DNA of 64,000 nt, taken from assembly GCA_033980235.1 (NCBI GenBank), contig CM067070.1, forward strand, positions 5,463,544 to 5,527,543, in the 5' to 3' direction. Each line of letters starts with the position of its first letter. Positions within the stretch are counted from its first letter, which is position 1. Of this stretch, positions 10,540 to 22,274 are shown piece after piece. Below the pieces are notes generated by a model. It did not search any database. It saw only the letters and a program-made list of their open reading frames with translations, and was not told the DNA's origin. This stretch comes from Diadema setosum (lineage: Eukaryota > Echinodermata > Echinoidea > Diadematoida > Diadematidae). The position numbers were made by a program, and so were the translations under genes.

Positions 10540-12215
10540 ACCAATGCCAGATGAAAATTCATTTCATTCTAAATTGAAAATGAACCGAGCTTAGTGCTGA
10601 CTTGAAATCGTAATTCAAAGGAGCAGTAGGGTCTAGCCTAACCCCGGCGGGGCGCTCCACTGGTGTACACTGGCTACAGTGGCTTCGCGTGCGGCCTGGT
10701 CGCAATTAGGTCTAGATTCTAGCTACACATTTAGAAAATAGAAGCCCATGTCATTATTTCGGCTGTTGAGCTGAAATATGCGAGACACAACCTCGTAATA
10801 TCACTCACTGCTAAGTCTAAAACTAAGAAATCTAGACCTTAAATAAACATTAATTTACCTTCTTTCCGACATATTATCCCGAAAGATGTCACACTCTTAC
10901 CTTCCAATGATCACCCTCATCCCTCAGTTGCAGTTTCACTAAAGATCCTTGTAGGATCTTTGGTTTCACCTTCATTATATTTTGGGATGCTTGAAGCTGA
11001 TGATGATGTACTTGGGCCCGGGCACACGCACTCGGACGTGTGGTCCCACTTGGTCGTGAATGAAGGCCTAATTTTGTTCAAGACGCGCGTGTTATCGTCG
11101 GTATCATTCAGTAGCGGACTAGGCCAATCACATCACACTCCGTACGGCGGAATGGAATATCCGCCTGATGGAATATCGTTGATTTTATCTTGTATATATG
11201 AGACACCATGCCAAGTCGAGCCGAGTCCGTGTCATTTCAACGAGTTGCTTTGCCGTCGCGTTGCGTCAAAGTTCCAAGGATTTTCCTGGTAGTACTATTA
11301 GTAGCAATGATCGCGTTGCACCTAGATATAACCATGTACTGTAACGCCGAATGTTTTGCAAGCTGAGTTTTTTATTTTCGCCAATATCGCGAACCAGGTG
11401 CTATTTGCGAGTTTAAAAACACGCGAAAACATGAACTCTCATTCAGCATACATTTCTCTGTTCAGTACTGTACTCGAAATTGTCGGCAGGTCTCGATTCG
11501 CGAGAAATTATACTCGCAAAATATATGGCGTATACAGTGGTAGGCCTACAACGTACGTACCAAGGAGTATCTTTGCGCGCCGGCCAAGCTTACAACTACC
11601 CTCCTTGGTACGTACTCCCATGTGCGGCCGTAATGGGTGCATGCATGACTGATGGACTACGAAGCACCGAATAGGCCTGACAACTTCTGTATTCGTGGCC
11701 TAAGTTACACTGTAACAGACTTCACTTAGACGATGAAATGTATGATTTCACACTAGGCTTGAAGTAGAAAACAATTGTATTTCATATTTTGTGATATTCA
11801 TATCAGAAGTGTGGTGGAATTGCAGGGTATGAGCCTCGACATTTCGCTCTCATCGGGAGCAAGTATCGGTAAGCTCAGGCTGATGTGCGATACTTTCGGG
11901 TTTGCTGTACACCACATGATGTCATGGACCCTTCTTCAAAAACAACTACGGATCTTCGGATTGAACATGATTTAGAATACAATTTTCTGAGCAGCCGTTC
12001 TCGAAAGTGCAACTTTCAAAAGGGATAAAGTAAACGCCGTTGTGTTTATCATGCTCTAAGCTCGAAATGGGCATATATAATTCGACAATGCTGTTTTTTA
12101 GTATTCACTTTTAACCTACGTTCTCTGTATGTTACACATCGACATGATGCTGTCAGCTTTGTATTCAATTTTTTTGATGTTTGTTTATGTTTGTCAACCA
12201 TGCTAACAAAAAAAG
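10540..12215. other. no recognisable gene
   Basis: Moderately CpG-rich DNA (10980-11650) with scattered 60-110 codon frames on one strand that show no domain or splice logic. Presumed intron or upstream sequence of receptor gene 1. Confidence 0.45.
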
Positions 12216-12287
12216 GAACCTTTCCAACAATGAGATCGTGGAGCTTGAAGAGTACGCATTCAACGGGCTGAGAAGACTAGTAGACTT
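12216..12287 (+). CDS. receptor gene 1, LRR exon a
   Basis: First clean 72-nt LRR exon. The acceptor is AAAAAAAG|G and the donor TT|GTAAGT. It encodes NLSNNEIVELEEYAF..., matching LxLSxNxIxxLxxxAFxxLxxL. The phase-2 boundaries split the final Leu codon (TT|G) across the intron. It forms part of the extracellular ligand-binding solenoid. Confidence 0.88.
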
Positions 12288-12427
12288 GTAAGTGTCTCTA
12301 TACCTTCATCTTTGCACATTATGCACCTGCAATAAGAAAACCAAATAAAGGTAAATATTTCGTTATAAATGACACACCTATAAGTGTTGTAACGTGCAAA
12401 AGAACTACTACTTAAAAAAAATGCAAC

Positions 12428-12600
12428 AATAATGTTACTACTACTACTACTACTACTTCTAATAATAATAAGGTCTTACGTATCCAGGGTAGTGGGTGGT
12501 GGGTAAAAACATCTTGTCCATAGACGTAAGTACTGGGCTGGAATCGAACTCGGGTCGTCCGAATGGGAGTCGGGAATTTTAGCGCCCCCACAATAAACGG
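12428..12600 (-). mobile_element. decayed tRNA-derived SINE
   Basis: On the minus strand a Pol III B-box-like GAGTTCGATTCCA (about 12545) is followed by a body resembling the SINE at 18230-18552 (shared GGGTAAAAA...CTTGTCCATAGACGTAAG). It ends in TTA/GTA trinucleotide repeats (12428-12472). The A-box end is eroded. Confidence 0.6.
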
Positions 12601-12899
12601 GAAGAATCGCACTGATATTTCCAAAGTGGTGGAATGAGTGAACTGCAGGTACCAGTTTCATTCCATCAGGGATCACTCTCATAAGTGTTATCTCCCTGAT
12701 TCCAACATCCAGGGTAAAGAATGGAGTCTTCAGTGACAAAAACAGTTACTTTGCTAGGGATTTCTGGTGCTCAGTCGGCAAGATCGTCGGTATTGTCGAA
12801 CCCTAATGGAATCCCAATTTTCTCTCTCATTTTCATTTTTGTGATGTATTTCTAGTCACTTTCCCTATTTCGTTGAATTTGAATGTATACACGTATATA

Positions 12900-12935
<36 letters not shown>

Positions 12936-13377
12936 CATACATCATATACTGGAATTCAAACAAATAGAGATAGTGACTCGAAATATATCATTCATACGAA
13001 AATGACAAAGGAAAATGGGATTCCATCGTATGCGAACCCGATACCTCTTATACAATAGGAGAAACAGAGGGAGAGAGGGAAAGAGAGAGAGCAAGAAAGA
13101 GAGAGAGAGAGAAAGAGAGATAAACCACATCATTGGTATGAATGCCATCATGAGGCCTTAGTGTCAAAGTATAGATTCAAGATGTACATAAGGAATCCAG
13201 TTTTGTTATTTGGTCCTTCTTGTTGAGGTTGTCTAGTGATTTTGCAGGGAGCAGTGTACTGTTCTAAAAGTAGTATTGTAGAAATTTGTCAAGTAAAATA
13301 ATTTCATGAAAGGAAATTTCCACCAAGGTTATTTCCCCCGACTTCAAGTAATGAAATATGTATATATATATATATAT
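12601..13377. other. intron with simple repeats
   Basis: Contains (TA)n at about 12901-12930 and a GA-rich tract at 13060-13122. Frames read across these are low complexity. No exon is seen. Confidence 0.6.
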
Positions 13378-13628
13378 ATGAAGAGTTTGTTTGCAAAAAC
13401 CGATAAGTCCATATTTGTCAAATGGAGATATTTGCGATTAAAGGTCAAGAAAAACAAAGAGAATAATAAGAAAAATTTTGCTTCTTTTGACCATAACTTC
13501 AAAAATATACCTTTATATGTAATGATCAATATATCATTTAAAAGGTATTATTTTGTACTTTATGACAAAGACCGTATTTCAAAATATTCAAAAATGGACT
13601 TATCGGTTTTTGCAAACAAACTCTTCAT
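13378..13628 (+). repeat. MITE family A, copy 2
   Basis: Full-length copy flanked by (TA)n on both sides. Its single forward frame stays open end to end, MKSLFAK... through ...MDLSVFANK. Confidence 0.92.
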
Positions 13629-13650
13629 ATATATATATATATATATATAT

Positions 13651-13913
13651 ATGAAGGGGTCGGTGCAATATAGTGCTAACCCACACAATGGTCATTTTGA
13701 GATAATCGCTGTTGAATGTTTGGAAAGTCCATACATTTTACATTAATAAAACATGAATGCGTGCATTTTTTACCATCTTATTGGTTGAATTCAAATATGA
13801 GATTTTCACGGAGGTTAGAGTGAAGGATAAGAATCATGAAAATGCATGTAACTCAATTTTGACAAAAGTGTGGGTTAGCACTATATCGCACCGACCCCTT
13901 CATATATGAAGAG
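13651..13913. repeat. MITE family D, copy 1
   Basis: Terminal inverted repeat GAAGGGGTCGGTGCAATATA at the left, complemented at the right (...CGCACCGACCCCTTC). It sits between family A copies 2 and 3, separated only by TA tracts. The second copy is at 21723-21975. Confidence 0.9.
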
Positions 13914-13915
13914 TT

Positions 13916-14152
13916 TGTTTGCAAAAACCGATAAGTCCATTTTTTAAGATTTTGAAGTACGGTCTCTGTCATAAAGTACAAAATAATACCTTTTAAATGA
14001 TATATTGGTCACTACATATAAAGGTATATTTTTGAAGTTATGGTCAAAAGAAGCAACAAATTTTCTTATTATTCTCTTTATTTTTCTTGACCTTTAATCG
14101 CAAATATCTCCATTTGACAAATATGGACTTATCGGTTTTTGCAAACAAACTC

Positions 14153-14157
<5 letters not shown>
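13916..14157 (-). repeat. MITE family A, copy 3
   Basis: Inverted relative to copy 2 and starting 2 bp after family D copy 1. Followed by a (TA)n tract. Confidence 0.9.
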
Positions 14158-14194
<37 letters not shown>

Positions 14195-14351
14195 AATACT
14201 TGATGGAAAAACAAATTTTTAGTTTGCGACAAATTACAAACAGGTAGAACATATAAAAGTAAATAAACAAAAGAGGCAAAATCAATCTCGGTTGCGCATC
14301 TGTGAACATAATTCAAACACATTTTTTTTTTCATCTGTATTTGTCTGAAAG

Positions 14352-14423
14352 GGATCTTTCGAAGAATAACATCAGGACCATATATGGAAACTCATTTGCA
14401 GGCCTCTCCGCCTTGTTACAACT
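14352..14423 (+). CDS. receptor gene 1, LRR exon b
   Basis: 72 nt, acceptor TCTGAAAG|G, donor CT|GTGAGT. It encodes DLSKNNIRTIYGNSF..., a canonical LRR with Asn at position 6 and Phe at 15. Phase 2 on both sides. A family C element begins 34 bp into the next intron. Confidence 0.88.
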
Positions 14424-14456
14424 GTGAGTATGATTAAAATAACGTTAAATATATAT

Positions 14457-15152
14457 GTGACCCTGCATCACAAAAACCAACAAAAAGTCACCGAGACGGA
14501 TTTTTAGTCAAGGGCAGATTCTTAAAAAGGAGATTTTAAGTTTTAAAATGACGTATAACTCAATTCAAATGGACTCCCCTAACATATCTAAATACTTGAA
14601 AAAAAGCACACAGTCTGGATAAATGTGAACTGAGAAAAGAGGCTCTGAAGTACAGGGTCTATTCAAGCGCTTAATCTTTTCACAAGACGCGCTAGCTGTG
14701 TGATGAAAGGGACAAAACACTACCGAAGCAACAACAATGAAGGGATTGGAGGATTAGGCTGAAATTGAGCATGTTCTATCAATACTGTCTGTTCATGATT
14801 AATGCCAACTTTCAAAGCAGTAGTGTTATCCTTTCAAAAGTTATCAGACGTGAAAGTAAACAGTGGGCAAAAGATTTCAAGAAATGAAACGGGGACTCTA
14901 AGACATACCTGATCATTCTATTCTCCCCCATAGAAGTGTTGTAGAAAAAAAAAAAAAAAAACTGCTGAAAACACACTTTCCCATCAATGTTATGATGTCA
15001 AACTAAAAAAAAAAATAATGTAGAAGAAGGATAGCTCTTTCAGAAAATATGAAAAGCTCAATAATGACTCGGTTGACCCATTTCACCTTTTTTGAGTCCT
15101 CAAGTAAAATCAAGGGGTGCGACTTTTTGTACGTTTTGTGATGCACGGTCAC
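14457..15152 (+). repeat. dispersed repeat family C, copy 1
   Basis: About 695 bp with ends GTGACCCTGCATCACAAAA and its complement TTTTGTGATGCACGGTCAC. No coding frame. Related copies are at 15350, 26378, 56150, 60715 and 63126, mostly flanked by TA. Confidence 0.9.
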
Positions 15153-15349
15153 ATATGTAATATAAACATATGAAGAATTCTCTTACAAAAGGACTAAATC
15201 CACTGTAGCTAATTTCTAGTGTTAGATGAAGCCAAGTTTGTCTTTATATCACACAATTAATATAATTATGTTTCCATTCAAGAAGTTCTTCTACTATCTC
15301 AGTCTGTGCAATAAATTGGACAAAAACAAACAAACAAACAAACAAACAA

Positions 15350-15793
15350 ACCAGGATGTAAAACTTCATAGCAGCAACAATGAGGGGATCATCATCTTAA
15401 GCTGAAATTGATGGTGCTCTATTAACACGTCTTATCCTTGACTAAGAAAAACTTTCAAATCAGTAGCACTGCATTTTTCAAAACGTATTGCAGTTGAAAG
15501 TGAAGAGTGTGTAAAGGATTTTTAAGAAAAAGTTATTGAAAAATGGATTCCCAGACACGTCTAATGACAATAGCATACATTAAAAGTGTTCTCGAAAAAA
15601 GAAACACACAAACTGCTAAATACCCAATTTGCCGTTCGTTATGATCCGAAACTTAACAAAAATTTAGAAGTATTGCTCTTTCAGTAAATATGAAAAACTC
15701 AAGATTGGCTAGGTTGACCCCTTTCACCTATTTTAAGTCCTCACACAAAATCAGCGCGAGCGACTTTTGGTTGGTTTTGAGATGCACGGTCAC
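15350..15793 (+). repeat. family C, copy 2 (5'-truncated)
   Basis: It matches the internal and right-hand portion of copy 1, from the GGATGTAAA...GCAACAAT block to the terminal GATGCACGGTCAC. The left end is replaced by a (CAAA)n run. Confidence 0.8.
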
Positions 15794-15879
15794 TATGAGC
15801 ATTTGACGAATTTTGATTACAAAATAACCGATTTTTTTTTGAAATATGATCAATTTATGTCAGCACTCCTAAGTTGCTA

Positions 15880-16080
15880 AGCGGCAGACACGAAATCTAA
15901 TGACACCTGACGAATTTGATTCTTTATATTTTTATCATTCTCAAAAACGAATGTGAAGAAAAAATCTAACAAACTTCAACCTAGGATTTGAACGCAATAA
16001 GCTTTCGGGACGAAATTGAATTGAAAATTGATGAAACTAAATTAAGAGTTTACGAAAATGGGTTGGAAAACGTATAGCAA
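15880..16080 (+). repeat. dispersed repeat family H, copy 1
   Basis: Contains GGGACGAAATTGAATTGAAA and ends GAAAATGGGTTGGAAAACGT. The same end occurs at 20156-20403 (+) and inverted at 18797-19085. The interior is a diffuse series of GACGAA/AATTGA words. Confidence 0.65.
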
Positions 16081-16181
16081 AGAAATATTGTGTGATCTAG
16101 AGTCTCATCTTCCTGGAAAAAATTGAAAAAGAATACCACAATGCAAACTTATATTTACCTTTCTTTCTGTCACAACGAAAG

Positions 16182-16253
16182 TTATCTGTCGGACAATCCT
16201 CTTTTGGTGATTGACGGAAATGCGTTTGCCCACACTCCACGCCTAACTGGACT
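16182..16253 (+). CDS. receptor gene 1, LRR exon c
   Basis: 72 nt, acceptor AACGAAAG|T, donor CT|GTAAGT. It encodes YLSDNPLLVIDGNAF...; Pro replaces the usual residue before the first core hydrophobic. Phase 2 on both sides. In the following intron a TA tract and family A copy 4 occur. Confidence 0.87.
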
Positions 16254-16396
16254 GTAAGTACTAGTATCGTGGATCCCATTAATATCATGTGCGTTTTTTG
16301 GGTCTTTGTTTACTTTTTGTGTGGGGGTTCCTAATTCTCATCAAAACCTGGAATGAATTCATGTATAATTTCAATTCAGATCATTTCCATTTCTCG

Positions 16397-16441
<45 letters not shown>

Positions 16442-16446
<5 letters not shown>

Positions 16447-16691
16447 GAGTTTGTTTGCAAAAACCGATAAGTCCATTTTTGAAGATTTTGAAGTACGGTT
16501 CCTGTCATAAAGTACAAAATAATACCTTTAAAATGATATATTGGTCACTACATATAAAGGTACATTTTTGAAGTTATGGTCAAAAAAGCAAAAATTTTCT
16601 TATTATTCTTTTTATTTTTCTTGACCTTTAATCGCAAATATCTCCATTTGGCAAATATGGACTTATCGGTTTTTGCAAACAAACTCTTCAT
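16442..16691 (-). repeat. MITE family A, copy 4
   Basis: Reverse orientation, preceded by a roughly 45-bp (TA)n tract. Small internal length changes disturb the frame. Confidence 0.9.
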
Positions 16692-16739
16692 ATCTTTAAG
16701 TGATAGCACCGACGGTATAAATTTATGATTTGGGAGTTT

Positions 16740-17310
16740 ACAAGACTTATTTCATTCTTTTCATTTATTTATCTAATTGCTCGTATTCAAAAGTAGACAG
16801 GGAAGCCCGTTCACATACGTGGTCTTCCACATGGCCTTGTAATATAACAACTATCAGACATAGAAATTCTACATCACAAATCATACAAACATAGAACATG
16901 AAAGTACAAGTAAAATGTGCTTTCATCTGATTACGTACAAGGAAAAATGAAGAAAGAACATAATCAAATTGCAAGCGTGTGTGGTAGAATTTCTACACAC
17001 AATTTCCATAAAAATAGAACATAAACGTACAAGAAGTCTATTCATTGCGTACAACAAAAGGAAGAAATTAAATGAATAAATTATAAATGAATTACATTTG
17101 ATAACTTTTGTTATCATTGCTCATTGAAATGAAAATGGTACTTCATTAATCCTTCGCTTAAAATCCTTTAATGTTTTACAACATCTCATATCAAAAGGAA
17201 AAAATTTCCATAAAATTATCCTCATTATTTTTGTTATTAGGGCAACTATGTCTATACTAATTCATGGAATGTAATCATCTACTAGGTATTCATAAATATT
17301 TCTCCATCAA
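16740..17310 (-). repeat. LINE 3' end remnant
   Basis: On the minus strand the sequence ends in ATAAATAAATGAAAAGAATG, a LINE-type tail (about 16745-16775), after AAGACCACGTATGTGAACGG. Upstream DNA is full of stops. It may be the 3' end of the same element as the SGNH-like remnant beside it. Confidence 0.5.
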
Positions 17311-17379
17311 ACTTCAGTGGTCTGGGTTCAGTTGTCTTTTGGCGGTCTCCAGACTGTCCATCAAATCGTGAGGGAATAC

Positions 17380-17640
17380 CCTCCCTTTCGGTCTAATATG
17401 GAACTTCTAACAGTGATGCTGCCAAAAACTCGCAATGACTCATCGGTGATACGTGTGTTTCCGGGAATGTGTGCTATGCAGTTTGAAGCGAGAGCACGAA
17501 TGCCAAAGCCATTTAGAAGCACGCCATCTACCGACAGGTATGAGGGAGGGTCGATGTTGCTGTTGTCGATGAATGACCAGCCGTGCTTATTGGATAGAAG
17601 TTTGGGACCACTGTTTATACATCTTCCGCTTTGCTAAACT
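17380..17640 (-). pseudogene. SGNH-hydrolase-like domain remnant of a retroelement
   Basis: The minus-strand frame reads NKHGWSFIDNSNID, then SVDGVLLNGFGIRALASN. The W-x-FIDNxNI and DGxxLNxxGxxxLAxN pattern is the C-terminal signature of the SGNH/esterase-like domain found in ORF1 of CR1-like LINEs and related elements. The catalytic-dyad region DGxxLN is altered: Leu stands where His is usual. A stop follows soon after. Upstream minus-strand sequence to about 18065 continues in broken frames. Confidence 0.5.
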
Positions 17641-18065
17641 CCTTTGTTGTTTCTTTTGCGCGATGTATGATCGATGAGAGTGTGATGGCAGAAGCACTTG
17701 TTTCCTAGACTATCTGGTCAGCCAGAGGTGCTAATTTGGCAACCACCTCGTTGTCATCGTCATGGGGTAGATTATTCGTCCCCCAGATGGAAAAAATATC
17801 TCGTCAGGCTAATGTTGATTGGCCGCTGCACATGTCGTCTCAAACGCATCCTCTATCCGTGCACCGGGGAGGGATTTGTTGCTATTCGACGTCGCTTTAA
17901 TGGTCTGGAAGATATTATCTTTTTCGTCACTGAGTTGCCAATGCTTCGAGTGTGCTCGAAGAGGCATGTTGTATTTTGTGTTTGCCACGGTAAGCTCCAG
18001 TTGTTCGTCAACGCTTGGACATTTGGCAGACAATTGGTGCTCCCCCGTTGAACTGGCAAGACCAT
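17641..18065 (-). pseudogene. decayed coding remnant upstream of the SGNH-like domain
   Basis: Two minus-strand frames of about 70 codons overlap here, neither complete. The GC content and lack of simple sequence suggest former coding DNA. It lies immediately 5' of the SGNH-like remnant and is probably the same element. I cannot name a domain. Confidence 0.3.
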
Positions 18066-18189
18066 TGATTCTCTCGGTTACAGGACGAACACTTTCATTG
18101 TTCTATGGAGTGAATGCGTTGACGAGCACCCACCTGCCCACAGATCATTCAGTTTTTTTTTTTCGAGAGGTGTTTGACTTGTAGTGATA

Positions 18190-18246
18190 AATTCTGGCGA
18201 CATCTTCATCATCATCATCATCATCATAAAGATAATAATAATAATG

Positions 18247-18283
<37 letters not shown>

Positions 18284-18552
18284 TAATAATGATAATAATG
18301 ATAACAATAATAATAAATAATAACAATAATGACAGGGTTTTACCCAGGGTAGCCTCTTCAGTGTTGCTATTGCTGTACCAGAGGGCCCAGCCACTATTAT
18401 TACCCTAAAGTTGCCAGGTACCCATTTATACACCTGGGTCGAGAGGGACAAGGTGGGTAAAAATATTTTGACCAAGGACATAAGCACTGGGCGGGAATCG
18501 AACTCGGGAGTCGGAGGTCTTAATATCCACTATGCCACAGTGCCCCCACATA
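18190..18552 (-). mobile_element. tRNA-derived SINE with (TTA)n tail
   Basis: Read on the minus strand: a tRNA-like head with A box TGGCATAGTGGATA and B box GAGTTCGATTCCC (about 18480-18550), then a body with ACCCAGGTGTATAAATGGGT and TACCCTGGGTAAAACCCTG. It ends in a long (TTA)/(TGA) trinucleotide tail at 18190-18330. This is classical tRNA-head SINE structure. Confidence 0.8.
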
Positions 18553-18796
18553 TTGAAGAACCCGCGGAGCTATGGTCATTGTCACGGGCGTTGGGACTGT
18601 CAGACATGACAATAATATTGGCCAGCAGGTGCTGCATTGTTGATCCGATTTGGGGAGGATGACTGGACAGGAACATCACCATGATGATCTAACAGCGTGT
18701 TCTCGAAAAGAATTCCACTGGAAGTGACTCTGCTGAAATGTCGTCTATTTTGGATCGATATACTGCTATAATGTCTAGCTATTTCCACATTTACAT

Positions 18797-19085
18797 TTGC
18801 ATATATAGGTTTTCCCATTCATTTTCAAACTTTTTTCATTCAATTTTACAAAATTTTACTTCAATTTCGTCGCGGAATGTCGGGAGTTAAGAGGCCAATC
18901 TTACTTTCAAATTCGTCTTTCGTCGTTCATTTTCAAATAAAGTCCATTCAGTTTAGTCATTTGGCATACATTTTCGTCATTTACAGTTCAAATTTGTCAG
19001 TCTCACTCGCAGCACTCAAAACAGCAGGATCGATTTCGTCTTTTGTCAATCATTTTCGTTAAATTTTCATTCATATTCGTCTCAT
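18797..19085 (-). repeat. dispersed repeat family H, copy 2
   Basis: Inverted copy starting ATAGGTTTTCCCATTCATTT at its left edge. Rich in TTTCGTC/ATTTTC words matching copies 1 and 3. Confidence 0.65.
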
Positions 19086-19645
19086 ATCTCTACCCGGTGT
19101 GATTTTCCAGTCATTAATGTATTGTTTGTTTTTTTTTTTTCCTGTAACCGTTCATATTTTACATTCAGGAGTTAACATACACACAAGTGCCCCCAACCCC
19201 CCCCCCCCCACACACACACACAAACAGAACCACAGATACAGATGCACACACACAAGTAATCCGAGTACACACTGATACAAACAGACTTATACCGTCTCGC
19301 AACGAAAACCCTGACAAACGATTTCTAGGCAAACATGATTAAAGACAAAATTTAAGTGTAGAATTGACGCCTGTTTAATGTCAAAGAATGGATAACATAA
19401 TTATGCTTGCTGCTTTCCAGGGTACAAAATTTAAACTTTGCTTTATGCATTATGATGCGAAAACCTGAACATTACGAGTTAAAATTCAAAATGTGACACT
19501 GACATACTGTCCTGGGTTATGACTTTTGACAGTCGTTTATCCTTCAATCATTTTCGTTGGCAGTCTTGTTTTTCGTGTGTATTGTTAACGAAAATGGTTA
19601 GGGAATAATGTGTAACGATACAGTTTACGAGAGAAAGTAAAATAT
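19086..19645. other. intron, simple sequence
   Basis: Poly-T, poly-C and CA-rich stretches at 19130-19255, then unique AT-rich DNA. No exon is seen. Confidence 0.6.
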
Positions 19646-19649
19646 TTGA

Positions 19650-20100
19650 TTTGATTTGATTTGATTTGATTTATTGGTTCCTGCATTTTATCATTGCTTA
19701 TGCAGTTACATACACATATATCATATACACTGTTGGTACCATACATATAAATGGATATACATAAACATTAAGTGCTAACAAGGTAAGTTTCTTCATTACC
19801 TTTAGAATGTACAGCAATACAGTTTCTTCGTTGCCTTTACAATGTACAACAGAACATATCAGTGATGCAATGAATAACGCAGAAGGGCTACAGCTTAAGC
19901 ATTGCTTGATTTGCATGCAGCCCTCGTACATAATACATAACATATAGGAAAATAAGGGGAGGGATGACTTGCATAGAGATAGGATAGGAGAAAGGAGAGA
20001 GGAGAGGTCTGTCTGCTTTCACTATACACAAAGTTAGATCACCTGGATCACTGAATAGTAAAGTAAAGCATAGCAAAGTATGTCGGCTTAAAGTTGGTTC
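19650..20100 (-). repeat. LINE 3' tail fragment
   Basis: (TTTGA)n at 19650-19672 followed by TTATTGGTTCCTGCATTTTA. On the minus strand this is a LINE 3' UTR ending in an AATCA-type tail. The upstream boundary is not clear. Confidence 0.5.
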
Positions 20101-20155
20101 ACCATCAAAATAATGAATCGACAACATCTCACTAATCTGAATGAAAAATTCATGA

Positions 20156-20403
20156 AATTGTGTGAACAAAGACGAATTTGATCTTCACATTCTGCGATCC
20201 GTCAGCGGGAGGGACGAATTTGAATGGCAATTGACGATTCTGAATGCTATGTCTTCGAAAATGTTTGACGAAAAACGAATTACAATGACAATTGACGAAA
20301 TTGAAGTTAGGATTTGCGTTCCACCTGCTTGTCGGGACGAAATTGAATAATAAATCTTTGAAATTGAATGACAAAAGTGCGAAAATGGATGGGAAAACCT
20401 ATA
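20156..20403 (+). repeat. dispersed repeat family H, copy 3
   Basis: Begins near GACGAATTTGAT and ends GAAAATGGATGGGAAAACCT, with CGGGACGAAATTGAATAATA inside. It matches copy 1 directly and copy 2 in reverse. Confidence 0.65.
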
Positions 20404-20754
20404 TTAATTCCAGTTCTCCAGTTATTCTACCTGCTCCTCTTCCAGTGCTGAATCCCCAATGTCATATTTCAGGAGATCGTGTAACACTACAGTGAAAATG
20501 CTATCAGTAGTAATATGTTTCGGGAGCTTACAACGGAAGTTTTCAGTTCCGGGTTTTCCGTAGAATGTGTTAGTTTTCAAAGAACGTTTCCGTTTTGATT
20601 TTGCAATGATACTTCACAGTGGGGTAATATCAAAATATGATGGTACATACAGCCAGTCTCGAACAATAAACCAAGTGAAAACCTCACCTCACCAACGGGA
20701 AAACCTCTCCCCTTTGGTGTTCTTGTCGGTGCTTTTCTGCTCCACAAATCATAT

Positions 20755-20903
20755 TTGTGCTAAGTATATGCAAATAAGTATTTCATTAGATTTTCCTTTG
20801 AGTGGTTCGCAATCTACAAGCTTGCTTTTTAGCGGACCTCTCAATTCTTTTTTTTTCTCAACAGAAACATAACCTTGTATTATATTTGGAAGAATGCATG
20901 CAT

Positions 20904-20949
<46 letters not shown>

Positions 20950-21088
20950 ATATATAACTTTATTTGTATCATTTGATGTCATTTGCAAATTTGTATGTAT
21001 ACGTTCGTGATATAATTCATGATTCATACTGTGTTGTGTTCTGTTGGAAAAAAGAGAAGAGTGAAAATAATGAATTGAATTGAATTGA
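20755..21088 (+). repeat. LINE 3' end, copy 1
   Basis: It shares a 3' UTR with 31905-32190, e.g. CAATCTACAAGCTTGC and GAAACATAACCTTGTAT. It ends in a (TGAAT)n tail at 21068-21088. A (TA)n tract has expanded inside it at about 20908-20946. Confidence 0.8.
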
Positions 21089-21461
21089 TGAAGTGAACAT
21101 ATAAGACTAAGCATTTCAGTGAGATCCAGATTTTGACTCACAACGACCATCTTTTCCCAGCACGTTTCACATTGGTGCGTTTTGATAATTGGTCCTTCCA
21201 GCTCCACCATGACTTCACTGCTTTTTACTAGGTTGTATCCTCAATTTTGAGTTCTGATTCTTGCGAAAAATATTATATTAGCAGGATTGTGCAGGATTGT
21301 GTGATCATCGTGTGATTATCATGATTTGTATACACTCTTCTTTGCATATACTTGTGACTTAAACGAGCTTAACACAAGAATATGCTGTCAAGACAGCATT
21401 CAATAAATCCCACGGCTGACACACACATTGAATTATGTATGTTTGCATATGCATGTATGTA

Positions 21462-21464
<3 letters not shown>

Positions 21465-21506
<42 letters not shown>
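21465..21506. repeat. (TA)n microsatellite
   Basis: Long uninterrupted TA dinucleotides, one of many in the window that adjoin MITEs. Confidence 0.95.
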
Positions 21507-21513
<7 letters not shown>

Positions 21514-21526
21514 GTGTATATACCAG

Positions 21527-21665
21527 GGCTCGACACGAACGGGGGCTCGGTGGCTCGGGGCCACCAACATTTCAGAAATGAAGAATTTAGTGGCCTGATC
21601 GGGCCACCAAAAAGGTCGGATGTTTGCCTTTGGGCCACCAAAAATAAAAGTTAGTGTGGAGCCCT
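21527..21665. repeat. short repeat with AGGGCTC..CAC ends
   Basis: AGGGCTCGACAC at the left is answered by GTGTGGAGCCCT at the right, an imperfect terminal inverted repeat. The interior repeats GGGCCACCAA. TA tracts lie on both sides. Confidence 0.6.
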
Positions 21666-21672
21666 GTATATA

Positions 21673-21722
<50 letters not shown>

Positions 21723-21724
<2 letters not shown>

Positions 21725-21974
21725 GAAGGGGTCGGTGCAATATAGTGCAAACCCACACAATAGTCATTTTGAGATAATCGCTGTCGAATGTTTGGAAAGT
21801 CCATACATTGTACATTAATTAAACATGAATGCATGCATTTTTTACCATCTTATTGGTTGAATTCAAATATGATATTTTCACGGGGGTTAGAGTGAAGAGT
21901 AAAGATTATGAAAATACATGTAACTCAATTTTGACAAAAGTGTGGGTTAACACTATATTGCACCGACCCCTTTA

Positions 21975-21975
<1 letters not shown>
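21723..21975. repeat. MITE family D, copy 2
   Basis: Same ends as copy 1 (GAAGGGGTCGGTGCAATATA / CACCGACCCC), flanked by TA tracts and again followed by a family A element. Confidence 0.9.
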
Positions 21976-22023
<48 letters not shown>

Positions 22024-22029
<6 letters not shown>

Positions 22030-22274
22030 GTTTGTTTGCAGAAACCAATAAGTCCATTTTTGAAGATTTTGAAGTAGGATATTTGTCATAAAGTACTAAA
22101 TAATACCTTTTAAATGATATATTGGTCACTACATATAAAGGTATATTTTTGAAGTTATGGTCAAAAGAAGCAAAAAATTTTCTTATTATTTTCTTTATTT
22201 TTCTTGACCTTTAATCGCAAATATCTCCATTTGACAAATATGGACTTATCGGTTTTTGCGAACAAACTCTTCAT
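22024..22274 (-). repeat. MITE family A, copy 5
   Basis: Reverse orientation and slightly diverged at the left terminus (AAGGGTTTGTTTGCAGAAAC). TA tracts flank it. Confidence 0.9.

Noticed and set aside
11826..11870. Possible 45-nt exon between TTGCAG and GTAAGC
   Set aside because: No LRR, Cys-cap or signal feature, and the phase does not help connect to exon a; splice-like ends alone are too weak.
17317..17637. 106-codon plus-strand frame
   Set aside because: It is the opposite strand of the SGNH-like remnant, which has the better domain match.
18078..18408. Reading frames of poly-Ile, poly-Met and poly-Leu
   Set aside because: Translation of the (ATA)/(ATG)/(TTA) trinucleotide tail of a SINE; not a protein.
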